Shown: positions 16,651 to 26,700 of the stretch, piece after piece
How the letters are laid out: each line of letters starts with the position of its first letter
Numbering within the stretch: position 1 is the stretch's first letter
From: Ideonella sp. A 288
GTDB lineage: Bacteria > Pseudomonadota > Gammaproteobacteria > Burkholderiales > Burkholderiaceae_C
DNA: 64,000 nucleotides
Assembly (NCBI RefSeq): GCF_002198735.1
Contig: NZ_MWLO01000121.1
Location: 39,488 to 103,487, forward strand
Direction: 5' to 3'
Notes under the pieces: generated by a model
Databases searched by the model: none
Seen by the model: only the letters and a program-made list of their open reading frames with translations
What the model was told of the DNA's origin: nothing
Made by a program: the position numbers and the translations under genes

Positions 16651-19161
16651 ATGAAGAACGACACCATCCCCCTGCTGCGCCAGAAGCTCGTCGTCGTCGG
16701 CAACGGCATGGCGGGCGTGCGCGCGGTCGAAGAGCTGCTGAAGCTCGCGCCCGCGCTGTACGACATCACCATCTTCGGCGCCGAGCCCCACCCCAACTAC
16801 AACCGCATCCTGCTGTCGCCGGTGCTGGCGGGCGAGCAGACCATCGACGAGATCATCCTCAACCCGCTGGACTGGTATGCCGAGCATGGCATCACGCTGC
16901 ACACCGGCCAGACGGTGACGAAGGTCGACCGCGTCAAGCGCGTGGTGCATGCGCAGGGCGCCGACGGCAGCACCGTGAGCGCGCCCTACGACCGGCTGCT
17001 GCTGGCCACCGGCTCCACGCCCTTCATGCTGCCGGTGCCGGGCAAGGACCTGGCCGGTGTCATCGCCTACCGCGACATCGCCGACACCGAGGCCATGATC
17101 GACGCGGCCACCAAGTACAAGCATGCGGTGGTCATCGGCGGCGGCCTGCTCGGCCTGGAGGCTGCCAACGGCCTGATGCGCCGCGGCATGCAGGTCACGG
17201 TGGTGCACCTCATGCCGTGGCTGATGGAGCGCCAGCTCGACGACACCGCGGGCCGGCTGCTGCAGAAGTCGCTGGAGGACCGCGGCCTGAAGTTCATGCT
17301 CGGCGCGCAAACCCAGGCGCTGATCGGCGACCAGGACGGCGGCAAAGGCGGTCGTGTGATGGCGGTGCAGTTCAAGGACGGCACCGAGATCCCGGCCGAT
17401 CTGGTGGTGATGGCCGCCGGCATCCGCCCCAACACCGCGCTGGCCGAATCGATGGGCCTGCACTGCCAACGGGGCATCGTCGTCAACGACACGCTGCAGA
17501 CCACCACCGACGCGCGCATCTACGCGGTGGGCGAATGCGCCGCGCACCGCGGCATCGCCTACGGCCTGGTGGCGCCGCTGTTCGAGCAGGGCAAGGTGTG
17601 CGCCACGCACCTGGCCGAGTTCGGCATCGGCCGCTACACCGGCAGCCAGACCAGCACCAAGCTGAAGGTCACCGGCATCGACCTGTTCTCGGCCGGCAAC
17701 TTCACCGGCGGCGAGGGCTGCGAAGAGATCGTGATGAGCGATCCCTACGGCGGCGTCTACAAGAAGCTGGTCATCCGGGACGACAAGCTGATCGGCGCCT
17801 GCCTCTACGGCGACACGGTGGACGGCAGCTGGTACTTCAAGCTGCTGCGCGAGGGCCGCACCGTCAGCGACATCCGCGACAAGCTGATGTTCGGCGAGTG
17901 CAACATCGGCGACACCGGCCACGAGGGCAACACCCGCGCCGCGGCCATGGCCGACAGCGACGAGGTCTGCGGCTGCAACGGCGTCAACAAGGGCACCATC
18001 TGCAAGGCCATCAAGGACAAGGGCCTGTTCACGCTGGACGAGGTGCGCAAGCACACCAAGGCCAGCGCCAGCTGCGGCTCGTGCACGGGGCTGGTGGAGC
18101 AACTGCTCATGTTCACCGCCGGCGGCGACTACAGCGCGGCGCCGAAGATGAAGGCGATGTGCGGCTGCACAGACCTCGGCCACCAGGCCGTGCGCGACGC
18201 GATCCGCCAGCAGCACCTGCTGAGCATCGCCGACGTGCAGGCCACGCTGGGCTGGCGCACCCCCAACGGCTGCGCCAGCTGTCGGCCGGCGCTGAACTAC
18301 TACCTGCTCAGCACCTGGCCGAAGGAAGCGCAGGACGACCCGCAAAGCCGCTACATCAACGAGCGCAGCCACGCCAACATCCAGAAGGACGGCACCTACA
18401 GCGTGATCCCGCGCATGTGGGGCGGCGAGACCACGGCCGACGAACTGCGCCGCATCGCCGACGCGGTGGACAAGTACAAGATCCCCACCGTCAAGGTCAC
18501 CGGCGGCCAGCGCATCGACCTGCTGGGCGTGAGGAAGGAAGACCTGGTCGGTGTCTGGAAGGACATCGGCATGCCCAGCGGCCACGCCTATGCCAAGGCA
18601 CTGCGCACGGTGAAAACCTGCGTGGGCAGCGAGTGGTGCCGCTTCGGCACCCAGGACAGCACGCAGATGGGCAAGGACCTCGAACGCGCGCTGTGGCGCA
18701 TGGTCGCGCCGCACAAGGTGAAGCTGGCCGTCAGCGGCTGCCCGCGCAACTGCGCCGAGAGCGGCATCAAGGACGTCGGCGTGATCGGCGTCGATTCGGG
18801 CTGGGAAATCTATGTCGGCGGCAACGGCGGCATCAAGACCGAGGTCGCTCAGTTTCTGGTCAAGCTGAAGACCGCCGCCGAGGTGCTGGAGGTCAGCGGC
18901 GCCTTCCTGCAGCTGTACCGCGAAGAAGGCTGGTACCTCGAACGCACGGTGCACTACATCGCCCGCGTCGGCCTCGACCATGTCAAGCGCCGGGTGCTCG
19001 ACGACGCGGTCGGCCGCGTGGCGCTTTGGGAGCGGCTGCAGTTCAGCCTGGACGGCGAGCCCGACCCGTGGTTCGAGCACGAGGCGGCCAAGGTCGACCT
19101 GCGGCAATTTCAACCGGTGGCCGTGGTGGGCACGCCCAGCGCACACAAGGAGACAGCATGA
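16651..19161 (+). CDS. nirB: Assimilatory nitrite reductase [NAD(P)H], large subunit
   Basis: An 836-residue enzyme that reduces nitrite to ammonium with six electrons from NAD(P)H. Residues 1-~400 form the FAD/NAD(P) module (LVVVGNGMAGVRAVEEL, AVVIGGGLLGLEAANGL). Two BFD-like [2Fe-2S] segments follow (CGCNGVNKGTIC ... CGSC near 440-477; MCGCTDLG ... CASC near 504-544). The siroheme/[4Fe-4S] half has Cys657-x5-Cys663 and Cys697-x3-Cys701 (SGCPRNC). The start ATG is preceded by GGGAG. Its stop overlaps nirD (ATGA). Confidence 0.96.
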   Translation: MKNDTIPLLRQKLVVVGNGMAGVRAVEELLKLAPALYDITIFGAEPHPNYNRILLSPVLAGEQTIDEIILNPLDWYAEHGITLHTGQTVTKVDRVKRVVHAQGADGSTVSAPYDRLLLATGSTPFMLPVPGKDLAGVIAYRDIADTEAMIDAATKYKHAVVIGGGLLGLEAANGLMRRGMQVTVVHLMPWLMERQLDDTAGRLLQKSLEDRGLKFMLGAQTQALIGDQDGGKGGRVMAVQFKDGTEIPADLVVMAAGIRPNTALAESMGLHCQRGIVVNDTLQTTTDARIYAVGECAAHRGIAYGLVAPLFEQGKVCATHLAEFGIGRYTGSQTSTKLKVTGIDLFSAGNFTGGEGCEEIVMSDPYGGVYKKLVIRDDKLIGACLYGDTVDGSWYFKLLREGRTVSDIRDKLMFGECNIGDTGHEGNTRAAAMADSDEVCGCNGVNKGTICKAIKDKGLFTLDEVRKHTKASASCGSCTGLVEQLLMFTAGGDYSAAPKMKAMCGCTDLGHQAVRDAIRQQHLLSIADVQATLGWRTPNGCASCRPALNYYLLSTWPKEAQDDPQSRYINERSHANIQKDGTYSVIPRMWGGETTADELRRIADAVDKYKIPTVKVTGGQRIDLLGVRKEDLVGVWKDIGMPSGHAYAKALRTVKTCVGSEWCRFGTQDSTQMGKDLERALWRMVAPHKVKLAVSGCPRNCAESGIKDVGVIGVDSGWEIYVGGNGGIKTEVAQFLVKLKTAAEVLEVSGAFLQLYREEGWYLERTVHYIARVGLDHVKRRVLDDAVGRVALWERLQFSLDGEPDPWFEHEAAKVDLRQFQPVAVVGTPSAHKETA

Positions 19162-19538
19162 ACCAATGGACGGCCATCTGCCGCGTCGACGACATCCCGG
19201 TGCTCGGCGCGCGGCGCGTGTCGCGCCTGAAGGCGCCGGCGGTGGCGATCTTCCGCACCGCCGAGAACCGCATCTACGCGCTGCTCGACCGCTGCCCGCA
19301 CCGCGGCGGACCGTTGTCGCAGGGCATCGTCTTCGGCGATGCCGTGGCCTGCCCGCTGCACAACTGGACCATCGGCCTGTCCGACGGCTGCGCCCGCGCG
19401 CCGGACGAAGGCAGCACGCCCACCTTCGCCTGCCGCGTCGAGGCCGGGCAGGTGTACCTCGACGCCGAGGAACTGGCCACCCGCGCGCTCGACCTGCCGC
19501 TGCCGGTGGCCGGGCCGCGCACCGCCTGCGCGGCCTGA
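19158..19538 (+). CDS. nirD: Nitrite reductase small subunit, Rieske type
   Basis: A 126-residue small subunit, translationally coupled to nirB by a 4-base overlap. It keeps complete Rieske ligands: Cys46-x-His48 (RCPHRGG) and Cys65-x2-His68 (CPLHNW). The enterobacterial NirD fold lacks these ligands, so this copy probably carries a [2Fe-2S] cluster. It helps pass electrons within the NirBD enzyme. Confidence 0.93.
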   Translation: MNQWTAICRVDDIPVLGARRVSRLKAPAVAIFRTAENRIYALLDRCPHRGGPLSQGIVFGDAVACPLHNWTIGLSDGCARAPDEGSTPTFACRVEAGQVYLDAEELATRALDLPLPVAGPRTACAA

Positions 19539-19560
19539 CCCCGCCACCGCCCGCCGCCCC

Positions 19561-22356
19561 ATGCGCGAGACCCGCTCCACCTGCCCCTACTGCGGCGTCG
19601 GCTGCGGCGTGGTCATCGAGCACGACGGCGCGCAGATCACCGGCGTGCGCGGCGACCCGGAGCATCCGGCCAACTTCGGCCGGCTGTGCACCAAGGGCAG
19701 CACGCTGCACCTCACCGCGGCGCCCCTGCTGCAGGCCCAGGCGCGGGCGCAGGTGCCGATGCGGCGCGCCACGCGCGGCGGTGCACTGGCGCCGGTGACC
19801 TGGGACGCCGCGCTCGACGAGGTGGCCGACCGCTTCGCCGACACCGTGCGGCAGCACGGGCCCGATGCGGTGGGCCTGTACCTGTCGGGCCAGTTGCTCA
19901 CCGAGGACTACTACGTCTTCAACAAGCTGGCCAAGGGGCTGCTGGGCACCAACAACGTCGACACCAACTCGCGCCTGTGCATGAGCAGCGCGGTGGCCGG
20001 CTACAAGGCCAGCCTGGGGTCGGACGCGCCACCGGCGTGCTATGACGACCTGGCCCTGGCGCGCACGGTGTTCATCACCGGCTCGAACATGGCCTGGGCG
20101 CACCCGGTGCTGTACCGCCGGCTCGAGGACGCGCGCCGCGCCCACCCGGACCTGAAGGTCATCGTCGCCGACCCGCGCCGCACCGAAACGGCGGCCGAGG
20201 CCGACCTGCACCTGCCGCTGCTGCCCGGCACCGACGTGGCGCTGTACCACGCGATGCTGCATGTGCTGCTGTGGGAAGGCCTCACCGACCCCGCCTTCAT
20301 CGAGGCCCACACCAGCGGCTTTGCCGCGCTGCGCGACCGCGTGCGCGAGTTCACGCCGGCCCACGCGGCGCGCCTGTGCGGGCTGAAGGAAGACGACATC
20401 GTGCAGGCGGCGCGCTGGTTCGGCACGCTGGCGCCAGAGGCGCCCGGCGGGCGCTGGCCCACGCTGTCGCTGTACTGCCAGGGCCTCAACCAGAGCAGCA
20501 GCGGCACCGACAAAAACAGCGCGCTGATCAACCTGCACCTGGCCACGGGCCAGATCGGCAAGCCCGGCGCCGGGCCCTTCTCGCTCACCGGCCAGCCCAA
20601 TGCGATGGGCGGGCGCGAGGTCGGTGGGCTGTCCAACCTGCTCAGCGCCCACCGCGACCTGGCCAACCCCGAACACCGCGCCGAGGTGGCCGCGCTGTGG
20701 GGTGTGACGGACGTGCCGGCCACGCCGGGCAAGAGCGCGGTGGAGATGTTCCAGGCCGCGGCCGACGGCGCGATCCGCGCGCTGTGGATCGTCTGCACCA
20801 ACCCCGCTCAGTCGATGCCCGACCAGGCCAACGTGCGGCGGGCGCTGGAGCGCTGCGACTTCGTCGTCGTGCAGGAGGCCTATGCCCACACCGCCACCAC
20901 CGCCTGGGCCGACCTGGTGCTGCCGGCCAGCAGCTGGGGCGAGAAGAGCGGCACGGTGACCAACAGCGAGCGCCGCATCAGCCGCGTGCGCGCCGCCGTG
21001 CCGGCGCCCGGGCAGGCGCGCGACGACTGGGCCATCGCGGTGGACGTGGCGCGCCGGCTGGAGCGGCGCCTGCCCTCGCGCCGCGTGCCGGGCTTCGTCG
21101 GCGAGACGATGTTCGGCTGGGACGGCCCCGAGGCGGTGTGGAACGAGCACCGCGAGAGCACCCGCGGCCGCGACCTCGACATCACCGGCCTGAGCTACGC
21201 CGCGCTCGACGTGCCGCAGCAGTGGCCCTGCCCGCAAGGCGCCGCGGCCGGCACCGCACGCCTGTACACCGACGGCCGCTTCGCCACGCCCGACGGCCGC
21301 GCGCGCTTCGTCGCGCCGGCCTTTCGCCCAACAGCCGAAGTGCGCGACGCACGCTACCCCGTCTCGCTGACCACCGGGCGCCTGCGCGACCAGTGGCACG
21401 GCATGAGCCGCACCGGCACGCTGGGCCGGCTGTTCTCGCATGGCGGCGAGCCCGCGATCGAGCTGCATCCACAGGAGCTCGACCGCCGCCAGTGGCGCGC
21501 CGGCGACCTGGTGCGCGTGCAGTCGCGCCGCGGCAGCCTGGTGCTGCCGGTGCAGGCCAGCGACACGGTGCCGCCGGCGCAGGCCTTCATCGCCATGCAC
21601 TGGGGCGACGAGGTGCTGGGCGGCGACGGCAGCCAGGGCGTCAACGCGCTGACCACCGGCGCCTTCTGCCCGCAGTCGAAGCAACCCGAGCTGAAGCACA
21701 CGGCGGTGCGCCTGGAGCGCGCCGAGCTGCCCTGGGGGCTGGTGGCCGCCGCCTGGCTGCCGGCCGAGGCCTGGCTGGCCACGCGCGAGCGGCTGCGGCC
21801 GCTGATGGCGCAGTGGGCCTATGCCGCCTGCCTGCCCTTCGGCCGCGAGCCGGGCGACCGCGTCGGCCTGCTGTGGCGAAGCGCCCGCATCGACGCGCCC
21901 GACACCGCGCTGCTGTCGGCGCTGGAGGCGGCCTTCGACCTGACCGACGGCCCTGTGTTGCGCTACGCCGATGCCCGCGCCGGCCAGCACCGCGCGATGC
22001 GGCTGCGGCCGGACGGCACGCTGCAGGCCTTTCTGCTGTCGGGCGACGGTGCGGCGCAGCGTTGGGTGCTCGACCTGCTGCAACAGGGCGCGCCGGCCGC
22101 CGGCTTCGGCCGCGCGCTGCTGGCCGCCAGCGCCGCGCCGCCGCAGCCTGTGGCCCTGCGCAGCCGGCAGGTGTGCGCCTGCCACGACGTCAGCGAAGAC
22201 CGCATCCTCGCGACGCTGCCGCACTGCCCCGGCGACGAGGGCGCCTCGCTCGCCGCGCTGCAGTCGCGCCTGAAGTGCGGCACCGAATGCGGCTCCTGCC
22301 TGCCGGCCGTGAAGGCCCTGGTGCGGCGCCACCACCCACTGGAGGCCTCGACATGA
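19561..22356 (+). CDS. nasA: Assimilatory nitrate reductase, molybdopterin catalytic subunit
   Basis: A 931-residue cytoplasmic molybdenum enzyme reducing nitrate to nitrite. The N-terminal [4Fe-4S] motif is Cys8-x2-Cys11-x3-Cys15-x27-Cys43 (CPYCGVGC ... GRLCTKG). Mo-bis-MGD binding sequences include NVDTNSRLCMSSAVAGY, SGTDKNSALINLHLATGQIG and the C-terminal LTTGRLRDQWHGMSRTG. The last ~60 residues add a BFD-like [2Fe-2S] domain (VCACHDVSED ... CGTECGSC), as in NasA proteins that take electrons without a separate small subunit. No Tat signal is present. It overlaps cobA by 4 bases. Confidence 0.95.
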   Translation: MRETRSTCPYCGVGCGVVIEHDGAQITGVRGDPEHPANFGRLCTKGSTLHLTAAPLLQAQARAQVPMRRATRGGALAPVTWDAALDEVADRFADTVRQHGPDAVGLYLSGQLLTEDYYVFNKLAKGLLGTNNVDTNSRLCMSSAVAGYKASLGSDAPPACYDDLALARTVFITGSNMAWAHPVLYRRLEDARRAHPDLKVIVADPRRTETAAEADLHLPLLPGTDVALYHAMLHVLLWEGLTDPAFIEAHTSGFAALRDRVREFTPAHAARLCGLKEDDIVQAARWFGTLAPEAPGGRWPTLSLYCQGLNQSSSGTDKNSALINLHLATGQIGKPGAGPFSLTGQPNAMGGREVGGLSNLLSAHRDLANPEHRAEVAALWGVTDVPATPGKSAVEMFQAAADGAIRALWIVCTNPAQSMPDQANVRRALERCDFVVVQEAYAHTATTAWADLVLPASSWGEKSGTVTNSERRISRVRAAVPAPGQARDDWAIAVDVARRLERRLPSRRVPGFVGETMFGWDGPEAVWNEHRESTRGRDLDITGLSYAALDVPQQWPCPQGAAAGTARLYTDGRFATPDGRARFVAPAFRPTAEVRDARYPVSLTTGRLRDQWHGMSRTGTLGRLFSHGGEPAIELHPQELDRRQWRAGDLVRVQSRRGSLVLPVQASDTVPPAQAFIAMHWGDEVLGGDGSQGVNALTTGAFCPQSKQPELKHTAVRLERAELPWGLVAAAWLPAEAWLATRERLRPLMAQWAYAACLPFGREPGDRVGLLWRSARIDAPDTALLSALEAAFDLTDGPVLRYADARAGQHRAMRLRPDGTLQAFLLSGDGAAQRWVLDLLQQGAPAAGFGRALLAASAAPPQPVALRSRQVCACHDVSEDRILATLPHCPGDEGASLAALQSRLKCGTECGSCLPAVKALVRRHHPLEAST

Positions 22357-23198
22357 CCCGTCCCGAAGACCGCCCGGTCGTCACGCTGGTCGGTGCCGGC
22401 CCCGGCGACCCCGACCTGCTCACCGTGCAGGCCATCAAGGCGCTGCGACAGGCCACCGTGGCCCTGGTCGACGACCTGGTGCAGCCGGGCGTGCTGCGCT
22501 GGCTGCGCCGCTCGGCGCGCGTGGTGCACGTGGGCAAGCGCGGCGGCTGCGCGAGCACGCCGCAGGCCTTCATCCACCGGCTGATGGTGGCCGAGGCGCG
22601 GCGCGGCGAGCGCGTGGTGCGGGTGAAGGGCGGCGACCCGTTCGTGTTCGGCCGCGGCGGCGAGGAGTGCGAAGCGCTGCGCGAGGCCGGCGTCGACGTC
22701 CGCGTGGTCAGCGGCCTGACCGCTGGCATCGCCGGACCGGCGGCCTTCGGCATCCCGGTCACCGACCGCCGCCATGCCCAGGGCGTGGCGCTGGTCACCG
22801 GCCATGCGGCGCCCGGCGGTGCCGAGCCCGACTGGGCGGCGCTGGCGCGCTCGGGCCTGACGCTGGTGGTCTACATGGGCGTGGCGCGGGTGGCGGCCAT
22901 CACCCAGGCGCTGCAGGCCGGCGGCCTGTCGCCCGACACGCCCGCGGCGGTGGTGGGCGCCGCGCACACGCCCGACCAACACCACCTGCTGTGCACGCTG
23001 GGCACGCTGGCAGCCACGGTGGCCGAAGCGGGCGTGGCCGCACCGGCGCTGCTGGTGATCGGCGACGTGGTGCGCTGCGCTGCCACCTGGCCGGTCGAGG
23101 TCGACGGCGCCGGCATGGCAGGCGGCGAGCCCGGTGCCGAAGGCCAAGCCTGGCCCGCAGCGCGGCGGGCCACGGGATCGGCGCGGCGGCGGCATTGA
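22353..23198 (+). CDS. cobA: Uroporphyrinogen-III C-methyltransferase (SUMT)
   Basis: A 281-residue SAM-dependent methyltransferase that makes precorrin-2, the precursor of siroheme. Motifs are TLVGAGPGDPDLLTVQAIKA, VHVGKRGG, RVVRVKGGDPFVFGRGGEE and GIPVTDRRHAQGVALVTGH. It lacks the CysG oxidase/chelatase half. The stop/start overlap (ATGA) with nasA puts it in the operon, where it supplies siroheme for NirB. The 40-residue C-terminal tail is Ala/Gly-rich and not conserved in the family. Confidence 0.94.
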   Translation: MTRPEDRPVVTLVGAGPGDPDLLTVQAIKALRQATVALVDDLVQPGVLRWLRRSARVVHVGKRGGCASTPQAFIHRLMVAEARRGERVVRVKGGDPFVFGRGGEECEALREAGVDVRVVSGLTAGIAGPAAFGIPVTDRRHAQGVALVTGHAAPGGAEPDWAALARSGLTLVVYMGVARVAAITQALQAGGLSPDTPAAVVGAAHTPDQHHLLCTLGTLAATVAEAGVAAPALLVIGDVVRCAATWPVEVDGAGMAGGEPGAEGQAWPAARRATGSARRRH

Positions 23199-23238
23199 CG
23201 TCGGCCGCGGGGCCGGGGTCGTGGCCGCCGAGACACCG

Positions 23239-23601
23239 TCAGGCGTTGGCCCGCTTGTAGACGGCGCCGCCCTCGAAGCCGATCAGGAAGTAGTCGCGCA
23301 CCAGCAGCCCGACGAGAGGATCGGCATCGGAGCGCTTGTAGTACATGTAGGGCACCCGGATCGCGCGGGCAACGTAGTGCTGCGCGTACTTGAATTCCCA
23401 ATGGCCTGGGCTCTCGGCCAGCTCGGTGCCCTTGGGGTCGATGTAATAGGGCGGATCGCCCCCCGTGGTGACCAGCACGACCGTGAGCGGCGGATTGGCC
23501 CACGTGTTTTTCGGCGGCATGCCGGCCAGGTAGGGATTGGCAGCGAATATCAGCTGCCCCAGCTCCGTGGCCTCGGGCGGAATGTAGACCAGTGACGCCA
23601 T
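23239..23601 (-). CDS. Hypothetical protein, 120 aa
   Basis: I do not recognise this protein. It has 120 residues, no signal peptide and no clear membrane helix, and is rich in aromatic residues (IPPEATELGQLIFAANPYLAG, PPYYIDPKGTELAESPGHWE, VPYMYYKRSDADPLVGLLVR). The start is well supported by AAGGAG seven bases before the ATG. It lies 188 bases downstream of the cyclase/AAA gene on the same strand and converges on cobA. A small soluble or secreted-fold protein is all that can be said. Confidence 0.7.
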   Translation of the reverse strand: MASLVYIPPEATELGQLIFAANPYLAGMPPKNTWANPPLTVVLVTTGGDPPYYIDPKGTELAESPGHWEFKYAQHYVARAIRVPYMYYKRSDADPLVGLLVRDYFLIGFEGGAVYKRANA

Positions 23602-23789
23602 GGCTTGCTCCTTGATTCGATTTGAGGTTGAGACAAAGGCGGAACTGGTCCGCGGCGGGGACTGGACTCTGCGCGCTCTGGATCGCCATGCGCGCGGCTG
23701 GCAAGTGGCACAGGGGCATTGGTTGTGCAATGGCTCTCCCGCGCTGCATCGACTGCCCCGAGCGATGCGGACCGGGGCGACGCATCGGG

Positions 23790-26700
23790 TCAGTCCAATG
23801 TCCCCAGGCGCTGCAACTCTGCCCGTGCGTCCGCTCGCAGGCTTGCATTGCGACCGGGTTCGACCAGCCCATTCGGAAACGATGTTGCGACCAACCAAGT
23901 CTTCGCCAATTCATTTCGCGCGTCAATGGCTTCGAAGAGGATGACAGCCTGCCGCAGATGTGCTGTGGCCGCGTCGCCGTCGATGGACTGCAGGCACTCG
24001 GCCAGCATCCGGTGGGTGACGCCGAGCAGGAATCGGTAGCCGAATTCGGCGCAGGTGGCATGCAGGCCCTGCAGCAGGGGCAGCGCCTGGTCGACGGCCC
24101 GCGAGCGCATCCAGCCTTCGGCCAGCCAGGTGGAGAACAGCGTCTGGGTGAAGCGCAGGTGGGCACGGTCGTACCAGGTCAGGGCGGCTTCCAGCTCGGC
24201 ACGGCCCTCGTCCGGGCGGCCGGCCTTGATGAGGCCATAGCCGCGCACCGCGCGCAGTGCCGCGGCGTCGTACTGCACCGGTGCCAGCGCCTGGGCCTGC
24301 TCGCAGCATTGCAGCCCGGCCTGCCAATCGCCGCGCTGGATCTGGGTCGAGGCCAGTCGGATGAGCGCCGACGCCTTCAAGCGCAAGTCGTCCATCGCGA
24401 TGCCGTGGGCCATCGCGCGATCGCAGTAGGTCAGCCCGCGCGACCACAGGCCCAGCGCGTTGGCGGCCGGGATCAGTTGCGACAGCGTCCGGCAGGCCCA
24501 CCAGCGGTTGCCCTGGCGCTCGAAGACTTCCAGGGCGCGCTCGCCGATGTCCAGGGCCGGTTGCAGGTCGCCGGCGATCAGGTGCACCTGGGCCAGGCAG
24601 GCGTCGGACGAGGCCTGCAGGTCTTCGAGCGCGGCCTCGGACGCGATGGCCGACGCCTGCCCGCAGTGGTCGATCGAGGTGGCCGCGGGCCCGCCGGTGA
24701 AGCTGGTGAGGAACCCCATCCAGTAGTGCCAGGCCGCGCGGCGTGCCGGATCGTCGGTGCTGGCGATCTGCGGCCCGATCTGGCGCAGCGCCTCCAGCTG
24801 CGCCGCATGCTGGCCCAGGGCGAACCTGACCTCGGCCTGCCCGAGGACGACATCGATCGTGCGCGCCCGGTGGTCGGCCGATGCCGGCATGCCCGCCAGG
24901 CGCTGCTGGGCTAGTTCGAAGAAGGCCAGCGCTTCGGGATTGGCCCAGCGGCGCTGCGCCCGCCCGGCGGCGCGGACCGCATAGTCCACGGCCTTGTCGT
25001 CGAAGGCGCTGTGGCCGAACTGGTGGGCCAGCATCTCGGTGGCCTCGTCCAGGCGGTCGGCGTGCACCTGTTCCAGCGCCAGGCCCACCTGTCCATGGCA
25101 GGCGCGGCGCCGGCTGGCCAGCAGGCTGGCGTAGGCGACCTCGCGCGACAACCCGTGCTTGAACGCAAAGGTGGCGGCATCGGCCGGGGTGCGGCAATGG
25201 ATGAACTCCAGCCGCGTCAACCGGTCGAGCTCGACGTCGATCGGCGTGGCCTCGTCCCACAGCCGGGCCAGCAGCGTGCTGGAGAACTCGCGCCCGATGA
25301 CCGAGGCGATCTGCAGCAGGTGCTTCGCGGCATCGGGCAGCCGGTCCAGCCGGGCCGCCAGCACGCCGAGCAAGGTGTCCGGCACGCCGTCGGCGGCCTC
25401 GGGGCGCTCGCCGGCGGCGCGCGCCAGTTCCTCCAGGAACAGCGGGTTGCCCTCGGCCCGTTCGACGATGCCGGCGGCCGCTGCGGGCAGGGCCTCCGTG
25501 CCCGACAGGCTGACCAGCACGCCACGGGCGATCTCCAGGCCGAGACTCGGCGGCAGCGGCTGCAACTCGAACTGGCGGGCAAAGGGTGCCTGGGCCCAGG
25601 CCGGCGGGCTGCCGGGCCGGTAGGTGGCGATGAACAGCACCGCGGCGTCGGCCAGGCTGGCGACCATCGAGGCGATGAAGGCCTGCGAACTGCGGTCGGC
25701 CCAGTGCAGGTCTTCGATCAGCAGCACCAGGGGTTGCCGCCGGCTGGCCATCACCAGCAACTGCCGCAGCGTCTCGAAGGTGCGGGCCTGCTGGCCCTCG
25801 GGCGTCATGGTGGCGCGCGTGGACGGCTCTTGCGGCAGGCCCATCACGTGCAGCAGGTGCGGCGTGTCGGCGTCGGCGTCCATGCCGACGGCCCGCAGGG
25901 CCGCATGCACCTTGTCGCGCTGCACCTCGGGCACGTCGATGTCGGCGATGCGGCAGGCCGCGCGCAGGATGTCGAGGATCGGCAGGTACGGCATGCTGCG
26001 GCCGTGGGACAGGCATTGCCCTTCGAGGAAGGCGACCCCGCGCGGCTCGATGCGCTGCCGAAACTCCCACAGCAGGCGGGTCTTGCCCATGCCGGGTTCG
26101 CTGACGATGCCGATGGCCCGGCCCTGCCCCGACGCCGCCTGGTCGAGACTGTCCAGGAGCATCGCCAGCTCGTCCTCGCGGCCGACGAAGCGGCTGAGGC
26201 GCCGGCCGCTGAGCGCCTGGGTCGCGGCCGCGGCCGATCGCAGGCCGACCACCCGGTGCACTTCGAGCGGCAGGCTCTTGCCCTTGATCGGCAAGGGCCC
26301 CAGGCCGACGGTGTCGATCCAGGGTCCGGCCCGCTCCTGCGTGGCCTTGGCGATCAGCATCTCGCCCGGCACCGCCATCGACTGCAGCCGCGCCGCGACA
26401 TGGGTGGTGTCGCCGACGGCGGTGTAGTCCATGCGCAGGTTGTCGCCGATCTTGCCGACCACCACCGTGCCGGTGTTGATGCCGATGCGCACCCGGAACG
26501 GCATTCCGGCGGCCTGCGCGGCGTCGGTGAACTCGCTCGCCAGCCTCTGGCGCACGCCCAGCCCGGCCAGGATCGCGTGCCGTTCATGGTGCTCGAGCGC
26601 CAACGGTGCGCCGAACAGGGCCATGAAGCCGTCGCCCAGGAACTGGTTGACGCTGCCCTCGTAGCGATGGACCTCGTCCAGTGCGATCTCGAAGTAGCGG

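Noticed and set aside
16459..22335. A 1958-codon open frame on the minus strand opposite nirB-nirD-nasA
   Set aside because: It is antisense to well-conserved genes, has the His/Gln/Arg/Ala composition of a GC-rich shadow frame and no recognisable domain.
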